Counted from the stretch's first letter, positions 35,106 to 45,413 are shown. The stretch: DNA of 64,000 nucleotides from Taudactylus pleione (GCA_031769625.1 JAUIMM010000088.1:10731501-10795500); one strand, 5' to 3'. Numbers and translations: made by a program. The notes: generated by a model not told the origin, from the letters alone.

Positions 35106-35585
35106 ACTTCTTCATTTTCGCCTGCTTTTGTAGAAATTTAGTGATAATGAATAGATCCCTTATTCATACAGGCACAAATTGAACGTTCACTGTTGTACTG
35201 CAATTAAATGGAAGAGGCACAGCTTGAAAGCCAGCCGCTATCATGCTATGATGAGCCATCTGATACAGGGCTGGAGCAGGGCTCTATGCCCTGTATCAGA
35301 TGTCTATTTTCAGTAGTCCGCTGGGTACGGGATCACAGCAGCATCGGGCATTGTATACATCTCTGAATCAAGCCCTCTGAGGCTAAATTCGTTCTGCGGC
35401 CCCCAGCGGTAATCATCGAGACGCATGCACAGTCTAAAAACTTAGGCCGCTAGCATGCAGCATCGAGATAGCGTGCACCTCTGTATCAGGCCCAAAATGG
35501 GTACAAGATTCGCACATACATGTTTGTGATGTTATGACTGACACTGCACCTTCGGCTCATATTTGGCTTTCTATGTCTTTTTCAG
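35106..35585. other. Intron end with a palindromic repeat
   Basis: GCTCTATGCCCTGTATCAGA and its inverted partner ATCTGATACAGGGC (35250-35305) form a foldback; the rest up to the splice acceptor is unassigned. Confidence 0.5.
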
Positions 35586-35722
35586 ATCATCAGTCTCCGG
35601 AGTTTCGGGTTGCCTTCTTGGATGAGCTGGGTCCAAACCCTAGCCTGGACGAGCTGCGATCACTGGTAGTGGAGAACAAACGACGACCACAACTCCCCAA
35701 GAATTGGAGCAAAAATCTCCAG
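35586..35722 (+). CDS. amhr2: amhr2 exon: kinase C-lobe (subdomain X)
   Basis: Starts after TTTTTCAG (35579-35585) in phase 1, exactly matching the previous donor, and ends in phase 0 before GTGATA. The 46 codons contain FRVAFLDELGPNPSLDEL and then VVENKRRPQLPKNW, which correspond to the subdomain X block of AMHR2 and BMPR2, where type II receptors carry a V-x-x-xKRRP-x-x-P-x-x-W motif. The reading frame is open with no substitutions that break motifs. It continues open into the intron, but the splice phase and the downstream exon argue for the donor at 35723. It sits between clusters of short inverted-repeat elements, so the intron has grown without disturbing the splice sites. Confidence 0.92.
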
Positions 35723-37463
35723 GTGATAAAACACTGTTACATGGACCCCTGCAAGGCATTGCCAGCGAAACCCGCACCATATTTAGTGCACAATAGTCAC
35801 TCCCACATTTACAATATGGCTGAGGCTCAGTGTAAGACTCTTTTTGGTATTGCCTCAATCTGCGCTGCTGTGTCTACATCTCTGCAAAAGCTTTTGAAAT
35901 TGTGGAGCGAGATTGTGGCATTTACGGAGAAGCACAAGTTGGCACTGGCCAATGCGAGCAATTGGGTGGAATGAGTTTTTTTGGGCATATTCTATTACCC
36001 CGGTAGAGTTGCACAGCCTGTTCTCCCAGGTAAATTGCCCACAGCTATTAAATTACAGCTCTGGGCCTTTTACTTGGGAGAGCAGACTGTATAACTTATC
36101 TCCCAGGTAATTGTATCTTCCTATTTGCCAACTATGGATTATGCTCAAAGTTGGCAAAGATTGAGTTTCATTCTGTACTTCTAGTTGCAAGTTGACAGTC
36201 CCACACAGCCAATCAGGTGATCTGTATTAATAATAATTAAATGATCATTAGCTTTTAATATCTGATGAAAGAGTTCACAAAATAAGGTTGTTTCCATGGT
36301 GAAGTACAGGAACTATAGCACTTACCTTGTTACCAAGAATAAATGGGTAATTGGAGGGAAAATCAAGAATACACTGAAAGGGGAAGTAAGTAATGATCAG
36401 AATCCTATTTGATAATCAGTACCCTTTCTAACATGCGTAGGACGCCGACATCTATGCACTGCGCATGTTCAACACACAATCAGAGCCAGGGCCGTTACCA
36501 GGGGCGTAGAGAGCCACGCGGGGCCCCGGTAAAGAGAGGGCGTGGCCTAATTGCAGCAGGCGTGGCCATGCCCCCTTCAAAAAAAATGTAGAGTTTTGCA
36601 GCGCCGTGAAGCGGCGCTGCGCATCGGGCAGGGGGCGCTGTGAGTCCCTCAGCCCGGCGCAAAGCCAGTGGGGGGCGCGATCAGTGTAATCGCTCCCCCC
36701 TTCAGGCATAGGAGATTGCTGTGGCTGCTGCTTAGCAGCCGCAAGCAATCTCCCACTGCAGCCCAGCACACACTGTGTGCTGGTCTGCTGCAGAGGGAGG
36801 GAGGGAGGAAGTGAGGGGGGGGCGGCGCCAGACCTGGGCCCCCGCCAGGCCCCTCTGGAAGCCCGGGCCCGGGTAAACTGTACCTGCTCCCCCCCCCTCT
36901 CGGCGCCCCTGGCCGTTACTAGGGTAGTTCGACCAATACCATGGCACAGGGCACCGCAGGGCAGGGGGCGCTATTTGGGCCTCTCAATTTTCTTGTTTAT
37001 TATCATTCTCATTTGTAGCTTCCTCTTCTTTTATCCCCAGCATCTCCTGGCCTCCCCTATCTCTGCCATGGCCCTTTTCGGGTGTGCGTCTTATGTTCCT
37101 ATTTGAAATTTTTTTTTGGGGGGGGGGCACCAATGCTCTTTCTGGCACAGGGCACCAAAAAGTCCAGTTACGGCTCTGATCAGAGCATGCACAGTTAATC
37201 GCATTTTTCGTTTTCTAATTCCAGCGGAAATATAATTTATACAATGTTTGCCAGATAGCCTCAGGGATTAGCCATGTCTTTTTATACATATCTCTTTAAG
37301 TGACATGGGGCATTGATTCACTGGCATCTATAGCTGGTTCCACTGCAGATACTGTAGCTTGTAAATGCAAATATCAAGAGAATATGGTCTGTATAAAATT
37401 ACACCATTGCTACGACTATAAGGTAGTACACTTATTCCCTTTATGTTGTATTTTTGCTCTCAG
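35723..37463 (+). other. Last amhr2 intron, 1.74 kb
   Basis: GT at 35723 and AG at 37462-37463. Holds the hAT-like element at 36499-36911 nested in an older repeat whose ends are AGGGCCGTTAC and AGTTACGGCTCTG. No other gene. Confidence 0.8.
36499..36911. mobile_element. Non-autonomous hAT-like element, 413 bp, perfect 8-bp TSD
   Basis: Ends CAGGGGCG and CGCCCCTG are exact inverted repeats, flanked on both sides by GCCGTTAC (36491-36498 and 36912-36919). GC-rich interior, no coding capacity. It sits inside an older element with GAGCC..GTTAC ends. Confidence 0.88.
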
Positions 37464-37622
37464 CTCTACAAGACATTGTGTGAAACATTGGAGGATTGCT
37501 GGGACTCGGACTCTGATGCTCGCCTGACTGCGCAATGTGCAGAGCAGAGACTGTGTAACCTATTTCTCATGCCCTTCAGTCTGCTGCCAGAGGACGGTCT
37601 TCATAACAATGGGAATATCTGA
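37464..37622 (+). CDS. amhr2: amhr2 terminal coding exon (subdomain XI and stop)
   Basis: Follows a good acceptor (TTTTTGCTCTCAG) in phase 0. It reads LCETLEDCWDSDSDARLTAQ, in which the CWD..DARLTA motif is subdomain XI, with the Arg that pairs with the SPE glutamate, then CAEQRLCNLF and a short tail to a TGA at 37620-37622. Only about 22 residues follow the subdomain XI helix, much shorter than the tail of mammalian AMHR2 and far shorter than BMPR2, which supports the AMHR2 call. A possible polyadenylation signal AATAAA lies at 38072-38077, 450 bp downstream, but it is weak evidence. Immediately beyond lie a telomere-like repeat element and a minisatellite. Confidence 0.92.
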   Translation, partial: LYKTLCETLEDCWDSDSDARLTAQCAEQRLCNLFLMPFSLLPEDGLHNNGNI

Positions 37623-38084
37623 TTACTGGCATCTCTTCTCTGCAACATACAGCAAAACAAATCTAATCTGTGGGGTTATATAATTACATTTCCTCTTCTT
37701 GAGTATGTCTGGCCGTTTGGCTGTAGAGAGCATACATGAAGGTAGGAAATAATAACAGGAACAGGCCAGGATGTACACATGTGCTAGAAAACAGGCATCA
37801 CATGTACTTTGGATGCTTTTTCTTCTGGTAGGGATCTAATCCATGACAGACTGACCAGATCAACTGATTACTTTGCAAAAAAAAAAAAATGTTAATATAC
37901 CTCCAGCAAGAGATAATCACATTAAACTGAATAATTAGTGCGCCCATGGTGCATGCATTTATTATACAGTGTATGTCTCTTATCAGTTGATCAGCCTTAT
38001 CAATGACCCCTATTATTGTTGAATATAGCTCCTCCCTCCATGTTCTCTCTGTTCCTGGCACACAGTTTCAGAATAAATGGTGGA

Positions 38085-38345
38085 TACTCACCCTAGTGTC
38101 TGAACCTAACCCCCTCCCCGCACCCTAATCCTAACTCTCACCCCTTAGAGCCTAACCCTCCCCCTAGTGCCTATCCCTAACACCGTACCCGAACCCTCCC
38201 CCTAACCCACGATATTTACCTTTGGGATGCCGATGGTTGGTATTCTAGACCCGGGATCCCAACTGCTGTCGGGGTTCCTGCGCCGGTATTTAGACCGTCA
38301 GCATCCCATCAGCCGGGATGCTGACTACATCCCGATACTAGTTGC
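38085..38345 (-). repeat. Dispersed element with telomere-like internal repeat (inverted)
   Basis: CCTAACCC- and GTGCCTAACCCT-like units at 38098-38210, then ATTTACC, then CGGGATCCCAACTGCTGTCG and GGATGCTGACTACATCC. This is the same order as at 6868-7335 on the opposite strand. Confidence 0.7.
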
Positions 38346-38530
38346 ATTTAACACGTTGAAGATATTATTCACTACTCAAAGCATGTCTGATGCTTTCATA
38401 GCCACTGCTACCTCTCTCTAAGGATTCTGGGGTCTAGTTATCGAGCAATTCTACTCTTAAAATGTTACGGTTACCTAGGGTACCTCATGTAAACCCCTAG
38501 AATGCAAGTAAGTCCAGCCAATGGTGCGGC
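38346..38530. other. Short unassigned spacer
   Basis: No structure recognised. Confidence 0.4.
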
Positions 38531-39120
38531 TAGAGAGCTGGAGATGCGGCTGTGTGCTGGTGATATGGCTTGAGAGCCGGTGATGAGAGGTGGCTTTGGG
38601 AGCCGGAGGTACGACTGTATGCCGGTAGTGTGGCTTGAGAGCCGGTGTGATGAGGATTTGAGAGCCGGAAGTGCGGCTGAGTGCCAGTGGTATGGCTTGA
38701 GAGCCAGTGATGAGATGCGTCTTTGGGAGCTTGAGGTGAAGCTGTTTGCCAATAGTGTGGCTTGAGAGCCGGTCATGTGATGAGGCTTTGAGAGTCGGAG
38801 GTGAGGCTGAGTGCCGATGGTATGGCTTGTGAGCTGGTGATGAGATGCTTCTTTGGGAGCTGGAGGTGCGGCTGTATGCCGGTGTTATGGCTTAAGAGCC
38901 AGTGATGAGATGCATCTTTGGGAGCTGGAGGTGAAGCTGTATGCCAATAGTGTGGCTTGAGAGCCGGTGATGTGATGAGGCTTTGAGAGCCGGAGGTGCG
39001 GCTGAGTGCTGGTGGTATGGCTTTGAGCCGGTGATGAGATGCGGCTTTGGGAGCCGGAGGTGCAACAGTATGCCAATAGTGTGACTTGAGAGCCGGTGAT
39101 GAGATGTGGCTTAGGGAACC
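38531..39120. repeat. 63-bp minisatellite, about nine copies
   Basis: Unit begins GGCTTGAGAGCCGGTGATG, then GCTTTGGGAGCCGGAGG and GTATGCC. Copies differ by small substitutions and indels. On the - strand the units stay open for long stretches without coding meaning. Confidence 0.88.
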
Positions 39121-39657
39121 AGAGAGTAACGTGGTAGCTGGAAAGAGGAAATCCACTCGAAACAACAGGTTCTGGGACACTCGTGGACCATGCAGCAAGG
39201 CTGGGAGATAATCACAGGAAACTCTGAGTCTAGCAACAGGAACCGGAAAGGCATGTACAGAGACGCTATAGCAGGCAAAGCCATGAGGACGCTGTCTGGT
39301 ATAAAAAGGATGAGGAACCAATAAGATTGATGGATGATCATCCCATGTTCCCAGTAATGTGTGACGTCGTTCAGCGTCCAGGTTGCCTAGAAACCGGTGG
39401 TGCAGTACTCGCATGGCAGTCGGATGCAGTGGAAGCGATGCCCGCAGTGTCAGAGAGTGACAAGTCGTGTCGGCGAATTGTAACATAAAATAAGCGGAAA
39501 CTAATGTTTCCGCATGTTTAAGGGCAAAATTAAGAATCTCTTAAATGTAAGAAGACAGAAAGCAGGGTACAGTATTTAACAAGATCCACAAGGCGTAGCT
39601 TTCCAGATCCTGCATGTGTAGGCGAGCGTTACCTTTAAGGATACTGAATTTAAACCT
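39121..39657. other. Non-coding, flank of the provirus
   Basis: Contains a GCGGAAACTAATGTTTCCGC dyad at 39492-39511; otherwise unassigned. Confidence 0.5.
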
Positions 39658-40834
39658 CTATACGCTCCTGCCTATACCTTCTAAAATTGACGCTATTTGC
39701 GTACGCAGTCATACAGTAAAATAAAGACTAAGTTTGGCATGGTTTCATTGGTTCCCAGTGCGAGTGCATCTGTTACAGGATATTAAACAGGTTGATTCAA
39801 ATGGACACAGGTCAGCCTCCGACAGCCTATTGTCTCCTCTATTCCCCCTGCATGCAAATCTAAGCTGTTAATTTTACAAAATACATTTTAGTGTTTTTAC
39901 TCTCTACTGTTCATAAGTTGAGAATGCAGGTTGCGATCTTCTCACTGATGATACCGGAAGGCTGTTGAGAAAGAGTCGATCAGTACAACACCAAACACTG
40001 TTTGCTTATCATGTACTAAACCTTAGATACCAAATAATCTTTTATTTCACAACATTAGTAATAAATGGATAAAACTTGAATCTTATACTTTGAAGCTATG
40101 GAACCTTTTACGTGAATGTGCAGTGTGTAAGTATTAGGGGTTTGGGAAAAGACGCTAGTTAACTTGGGGCAGATGCGTACGCACGAAGCTAATAAACAGT
40201 GTTCGCATGTGGGGTATTATGCATTCGCTAATGTGCGCCATGTTAACAGCACAACTGTGCATAATGTGTGGTGTTTATGCATGTGATTCTATTTATGAAG
40301 GATTTAATATATATATATACATATATATAGCCATGCAAGGGTGCGGCACTCTCAGTAAATAAAACACGACAACTGTGTCTTCAAAGATCAACGTTTCAGT
40401 ACATTTGGCGTACTATCTTCAGGATACAGATATATACAGTGATTTCTTACCTTAAATACTATCACCACTCGTGGACCGCGCCGGAAACGGGACCAGCCAC
40501 CCGTCCGGAGTCGGCTACAAATGACGTCATCACGTCCGCACTGTCGCGGGTGTGTGACGCAGTGCGCACCCATCACCAGGCAACCAAAGCAAACAAATCC
40601 AAACAGCGCTGAAATAATGATGTAAACAAAGCGGACAGATAAAAAATGGCATATCTACATAAAAAATATAAGGACATGCATCAAATATCTAAAGATTGAG
40701 AAGCAGCATAATTTTAGTGGATAGCATATCTAAACATGACATGTCTACATAAGGCACAGCCAAACATATATCATATATGTAAGAAAGCTTAGCAAAATAT
40801 CGAAGGTATAAACCATGGCAAGGTTAAATATTAG

Positions 40835-42916
40835 TTAAAAACAAGATAATGAAATAGCATCATTTAAACCTCTAGGGGAAATAACATCCAGGCGGTGAAT
40901 CCACCTCGCTTCGCGTTGTAATAAAAGACGACCACGATCACCCCCCCTCTTAGGCGGTGGGATGTGGTCAATCATGCGATAGCGCAGGCTAGCGAGATTG
41001 TGCCCAAATTCGAGAAAGTGACGTGCTACGGGTTGTTCACTCACGCCATTAGCCAGCGCTGTTCTAATATTAGAGCGACGCAGAGCCATACGCTCTTTGA
41101 ATTTACGCTGGGTTTTGCCAATATATGACAACCCGCATGGGCACAAAATTTGGTAAATGACATGTGTACTGTTGCAGGTCAAATGGAACAATATCTCATA
41201 TTTTTTCCCGGAATGTGGGTGATAAAAACTATTTCCCGTAATGAGATACCTGCAAGTGACACATGAACACTTAAAACAGCCTGGTTTTTGAGTTGCTAAA
41301 AAATGTTTCTGAGGTTTATCGATGGAAATGTCTGCCTTAACTAGGAGGTCACGCAAGTTACTCCCCCTAGAATAACAAGACATTATTCTTACATCAGACA
41401 GGGGCAGGGCATCGTCCCTGCTAACGATCGGCCAATGTTTTTGCATAATATTATTAATGTCAGTAGATTTGGTATTGTAACGTTTGACCCAGGGTAACAC
41501 ATTGCTAGTCATCAATTTCTGATTCTTATTCAATAATGTGTGTCTATCCAGTGCTACAACTCTATTTTTAGTATGTAACAGATTGGCATGATCATATCCA
41601 CGAGACAAAAACTTATTGATCAACAGATCAATTTGAGTACCAGCCATATCAATATCACTGTTGATCCTCATAATTCTCAGCATCTGAGAATATGGAAGGC
41701 CCAACTTAAGGCCCGGAGGATGACAACTGGACATGTGTAATAATGTGTTACGGTCAGTAGCCTTGGTAAATACAGATGTAGACAAAATATTATTCTGCTT
41801 CTGAAGTTGAACATCGAGAAAATCAATGTTATCCTGGCTCATCCTTACAGTGAACTTGACAGGGCAATTAGTATCATTATGCTGACTAATCAGACTCATG
41901 AATGATGTGTCACTGTCATTCCAGACCCGGAACACATCATCTATGAATCTTGTATAAAATAGAATATTGGAAGCCACAGACAAATTACTAAAGAATAATT
42001 CATGTTCAATGTTAAACATATAATTATTAGCATAAACCGGGGCCATAGCAGAGCCCATTGCACACCCGGTTTGCTGTAAGTAAAAACTTCCATTGAACAT
42101 GAAAAAATTCCTAGTTAATACAAATTCAGCAAGTTTTACACAAAAATCGATGAAATCAACATCATACAAGGCACTTTGAAATAGTAACTGCCTCATATTA
42201 GCAAGCCCAGCATTATGAGGTATCACAGTGTAAAGGCTCGTAACATCAGCACAAATCATCCAAGCTTCTGCCGGGATTGACCCTAAATCCCTCAATTTGT
42301 TTAGAAACATCGTTGTATCTAATAGGAAATGCGGATGTGACTGTACTAATGGTTGCATAATCGAATCAATAAAGATCGAAGCAGGTTGAATCAGAGAGCC
42401 TCTGGCACTAATAATGGGACGTCCTGGAGGCGGGATAATGCCCTTGTGCACCTTAGGAAGGGTATATAGCAATGGTATAATCGGGAATTCAGGAACCAAT
42501 GCTGAAAATAAAGGACCATCGATGGTACCATTGTCACGGGCCGTAATGAGAAGATCCAATAGTTCTTGTTTAAATGCTGCCGTGGGGTCACATGATAACC
42601 TGCAATATGTAGATGTATCACTTAATTGTCGCAGAATTTCAGTTATGTAGTCATTACGGTCCTGCAACACAATTGATCCGCCTTTATCCGCTGGACGGAT
42701 AATTAGTTCCTTATTGCTTGATAATGTTTTAAGGGCTAATCGTTCCTGAGGAGTCAGATTAGGATGAAGAATATTAGAAGCCTTAACTGTTTCCTTAACC
42801 TCCTGGTCAAGAAGTCTCATAAAGGTTTTAATGCTGGGGTTTAATGAGGTAGGCTCAAAAGTAGAACGTTGCTGAATTTTTTTGAGCTGAGGAGGAACCA
42901 TATCAGGGGTAGACAA
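40835..42916 (-). CDS. Penelope reverse transcriptase with GIY-YIG endonuclease
   Basis: The open part encodes 693 residues. The N-terminal block has IIRPADKGGSIV (73-84). RT motif A is ICADVTSLYT with Asp224, motif B GCAMGSAMAP (284-293), motif C FIDDV (Asp326, Asp327). A Cys-rich link (CFKCSCVTC, 547-555) precedes the GIY-YIG nuclease (YQILCPCGLSYIGKTQR, about 588-604) with Glu669 in the closing region. Together they copy element RNA at a nicked target. The frame really continues upstream of 42916: homologous-looking sequence reads on, is broken by a TGA at 43004-43006, then runs back to overlap the first frame. The codon at 42914-42916 is TTG, so it is not a real start. Best read as a nearly intact gene with one inactivating stop. 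Confidence 0.9.
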   Translation of the reverse strand: MSTPDMVPPQLKKIQQRSTFEPTSLNPSIKTFMRLLDQEVKETVKASNILHPNLTPQERLALKTLSSNKELIIRPADKGGSIVLQDRNDYITEILRQLSDTSTYCRLSCDPTAAFKQELLDLLITARDNGTIDGPLFSALVPEFPIIPLLYTLPKVHKGIIPPPGRPIISARGSLIQPASIFIDSIMQPLVQSHPHFLLDTTMFLNKLRDLGSIPAEAWMICADVTSLYTVIPHNAGLANMRQLLFQSALYDVDFIDFCVKLAEFVLTRNFFMFNGSFYLQQTGCAMGSAMAPVYANNYMFNIEHELFFSNLSVASNILFYTRFIDDVFRVWNDSDTSFMSLISQHNDTNCPVKFTVRMSQDNIDFLDVQLQKQNNILSTSVFTKATDRNTLLHMSSCHPPGLKLGLPYSQMLRIMRINSDIDMAGTQIDLLINKFLSRGYDHANLLHTKNRVVALDRHTLLNKNQKLMTSNVLPWVKRYNTKSTDINNIMQKHWPIVSRDDALPLSDVRIMSCYSRGSNLRDLLVKADISIDKPQKHFLATQKPGCFKCSCVTCRYLITGNSFYHPHSGKKYEILFHLTCNSTHVIYQILCPCGLSYIGKTQRKFKERMALRRSNIRTALANGVSEQPVARHFLEFGHNLASLRYRMIDHIPPPKRGGDRGRLLLQREARWIHRLDVISPRGLNDAISLSCF

Positions 42917-43083
42917 TGAGGTCGATTTAGCAAAAAATTCCCTAAGTTTAAGCTGGCGATTCAGTTGGTGAGTCTCAATTTGCCATCGAAAATCGTCAAA
43001 TGGTCAGTTAGGCACAAAGGAAAGTCCTTTATTCAATAAAGAATATTCTGAATTTGATAATTCATATGAGGAAAAATTAAAAA

Positions 43084-43914
43084 TTATTTCCTCCTTAGCA
43101 CGGGTGGTCTTCCACGTGCCTTGCCTTTTGTTTTGACCGCCTCTCCTTGTAAAGCCACGGGTATATCGGCAACCATGGACCGAGTGTTTTTGGCTAAAGG
43201 GACACTTTTACTAGTGTTTGGTTCTGAATCACTGGCTGTACTTGTAGTCTCGACAGGGGAATCGATATCAGTACGAGTTTTCGCATATCCCCGTCTAAAA
43301 AAAGGACGTTTAGTTAAGTTCTGGCGTCCACCACTTAGCCATTGGTACACTCTGTGCTGTTCGTAATCTAACTCAACCCTATTTAATTTCTCTCTTTTAA
43401 ATTTAATTAGATCACGTCTGTATATGGCGATCTGGTTATTCATCTTATTAACCCAGTCGGTATCATGATCATTGCTCAGAATGGGCATGTATTGATTTTC
43501 AAAGGATTCAATCCGCTCTTTAACTATAGTTAACTCCTTTCTGGATTGCTCAATAACTAATAGTATTAGGTCGAATGAGCATTTATTGAGGATTGCAATC
43601 CATTTTTTGCAAAACTGTGGGTCATATCGACCGATGGTGGGACAGTTATTCATTCTGAAACCTCTTGGAATCATTTTAGCACGAAAATAATCGCTCAGTG
43701 ATATCCCATGGTACTGAAAGTCAATCTCTCGTTTTTTCAACTTCAGCAAATCCCTATAAATGACATCAGTAGATAAAGCTTCAGTTTGTTCAGACATGCA
43801 CTCCTTTTCAAGGATATTATCAGCATCAGACTCTGAATAACTAAAAATGTCCCCAGCAGGGAACAATAAAGGGTTAAATGGCAATTCTGAATCTGTGACC
43901 ACCTTTTCAGCCAT
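43084..43914 (-). CDS. Penelope first frame, 276 codons, unknown function
   Basis: Starts at the first ATG (43914, MAEKVV); an upstream GTG extends the frame nine codons but is not needed. Charged protein with LLKLKKREIDFQYHGISL and a predicted helical/coiled region (about 110-190, rich in Lys/Glu/Arg), ending in a basic tail (KTKGKARGRPPVLRRK) that could bind nucleic acid. The stop overlaps the upstream reach of the RT frame in another phase, which suggests frameshifting or reinitiation. Upstream frames like this accompany some vertebrate Penelope elements; the role is not established. Confidence 0.75.
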   Translation of the reverse strand: MAEKVVTDSELPFNPLLFPAGDIFSYSESDADNILEKECMSEQTEALSTDVIYRDLLKLKKREIDFQYHGISLSDYFRAKMIPRGFRMNNCPTIGRYDPQFCKKWIAILNKCSFDLILLVIEQSRKELTIVKERIESFENQYMPILSNDHDTDWVNKMNNQIAIYRRDLIKFKREKLNRVELDYEQHRVYQWLSGGRQNLTKRPFFRRGYAKTRTDIDSPVETTSTASDSEPNTSKSVPLAKNTRSMVADIPVALQGEAVKTKGKARGRPPVLRRK

Positions 43915-44589
43915 GCTGCTGGAAAATCTGGTCACGATCACTCCACAAAAAATGTAAAAAAGATAAAGCAGCGGTCAAATGTAACATCCACAAACTTAAA
44001 AAACAGCTGCAGTTGGTAATCAGCTTGCAAAATTCACCACAGTGCTCATAAAAATAGAAACCAAAGGGTTCTCATACAAACAATCCAGGAAGCGGTAGTA
44101 GTAAAAGGAGATATATATATATATCATTCCTTACTAACATTTTTAAACTGCAATGCAATGTGTTATGGGCAGTGAGCTTCACTCTCAAACAGGGAGGAGA
44201 CCCCCCGCCGATTGCTGGTGACATCCTGCCTGAGTGAGTTTAAAAGCTTTCTTCTGTCTAATTAGGATACCTGTGTCAGTTCTTTTCAAGCAGATTTCTT
44301 ACCATTGTTCATTCAGTCAAATTCAAGTGTCTGGGCCATATTACAATTGCCACAGCTACACCTGTCCACATGTGGGGTCTCTCCCTTTATATGCAAAAAC
44401 ACCCACAGTTCCTGGTGTATTGTCTTTTCAAATTACTTTTCTCAGGAAGCTGTTTTTCTAGACTCTGCGTGAATACTGTGTTTGTTATTGTATTTTTTAT
44501 GCAAGGTTGTCCTAAGATACATCAGGGTATGGTTTCTGAAAGGATTATTAAAACATTGCCATATGTACTGAGCTCGTGAATTGTAACTT

Positions 44590-44675
44590 AAAATGGCGCT
44601 GGGCGGCCATTCGCAAAATGGCGTCATGCAGATTCTTATTTTTAAGATGGTCTGGATTCCATTCGCAAGATGGCG
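44590..44675 (-). promoter_or_regulatory. Repeated CGCCATTTT sites at the start of U3 (3' LTR)
   Basis: On the - strand CGCCATTTT or CGCCATCTT followed by GCGAATGG occurs at 44607-44623 and 44659-44675, with CGCCATTTT alone at 44590-44598 and a fourth ATGG core near 44645. This is the YY1 core (AAnATGGCG) and lies 60-140 bp from the U3 start. Gammaretroviral U3 regions have a similar conserved site near the same place; function here is inferred. Confidence 0.6.
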
Positions 44676-44731
44676 TCGTTTTGATCTAATTTTAAGTTGA
44701 TCTTGTCTCAGCCAATTATCCAGCTTCGACA

Positions 44732-44745
44732 GTCCACCCTTTGAT
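44732..44745 (-). promoter_or_regulatory. Polypurine tract-like site
   Basis: On the - strand ATCAAAGGGTGGAC directly precedes the 3' LTR, where plus-strand priming would start. Short and not purely purine, so tentative. Confidence 0.5.
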
Positions 44746-45176
44746 AGCGAACAACATGCTATCACATTCTGGTTTTAAAAATATTTAGGCTTACATTTTG
44801 ATATATTATTTAATGCTATTATGGGATGGCACAAGGTGGTTCTTAATCCATCAATAATGTGTCTCTGGGAGGGGACATAAAACTACCATTATATGCACAC
44901 CGCGGATCTTGGAAGATCATGGGAGTGATGTGGGGATGCATCAATCCTATAAAGGCAGTATTGAGGGGGAATAGGGACTTACATTGTTTGAGATGTTTTT
45001 AAAATATAATTTTAATACATTTTATGCACGTCTCAATATAATACATTATTTGATGGTATTTCCTAGTTCAGGGTTGTAATGCAGTTCTATATTCACCCCA
45101 GTATTCATATTGTCATTGCTGACCACCATCATAATTTTGTTCTTTCGTTTTACCTTATCTTTACATTTTACACACT

Positions 45177-45410
45177 TCACCACAGTAGGAACACACGGAC
45201 ACATATGCCAATTACTATGATGACAACCAGTATGAGGATCAGGAGTTTACCTATGCTTGTGATCATTTCCTGGACCCATTTCCCTAGGCCTGAGAACCAT
45301 TTAGCTGGGTTCAACCATGAAACCCACTCCTCTACCTTCTCCTCCACTTCAGCTACTGAAGCATTATGGTTCTTCCGAAATTCCCATTTTAGCTGCAAAA
45401 TTTCATCCAT
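45177..45410 (-). pseudogene. Retroviral env: transmembrane subunit C-terminal part
   Basis: 78 codons with a membrane-proximal Trp-rich segment (EEWVSWLNPAKWFSGLGKW), a hydrophobic membrane span of about 20 residues (LLILILVVIIVIGICV) and a very short cytoplasmic end. It is in the same frame as the next env part and separated from it by a single TGA at 45411-45413. Confidence 0.8.
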
Positions 45411-45413
45411 CTT

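Larger units (their letters stand above)
19138..35585 (+). other. amhr2 intron of about 16.4 kb filled with repeats
   Basis: Interval between the subdomain IX and X exons, GT at the left end and AG at the right. It contains a minisatellite (19277-19660), an AT-rich unassigned part (19661-20420), a short element with CTCCCAA ends (20420-20700), TA repeats, an inverted pair of tRNA-like repeats (21515-21842), the hAT element (22383-27871), unassigned sequence (27905-28679), a 1.6-kb minisatellite with higher-order structure, dyad repeats at 32530-32980 and nested inverted-repeat elements (33925-35105). I see no host exon inside it. Confidence 0.8.
40330..44108 (-). mobile_element. Penelope-like element, near full length (3.8 kb)
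   Basis: Sits in the TA microsatellite of the 3' LTR. The 3' end on the - strand side has the usual dyad ATCAACGTTTCAGTAC...CTTCAGGATAC (40388-40427). It contains a first frame (43084-43914) and a reverse transcriptase/GIY-YIG frame (40835-43083, with one stop). Apart from that stop the element looks complete. Confidence 0.87.
39658..44731 (-). repeat. 3' LTR, split by a Penelope-like element
   Basis: LTR sequence at 39658-40329 and 44109-44731; everything between is the Penelope insertion at the TA repeat. Compared with the 5' LTR it lacks about 280 bp after AAATAAAGACT (39727) but keeps about 200 bp (44350-44555) lost there. The U3 start carries repeated CGCCATTTT sites. Both parts end in the same sequence as the 5' LTR, so the pairing is well supported. 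Confidence 0.83.

Noticed and set aside
38471..39486. Long - strand frame downstream of amhr2 (237 codons) as a gene
   Set aside because: It runs through the 63-bp minisatellite and has repeat-driven composition without any domain.
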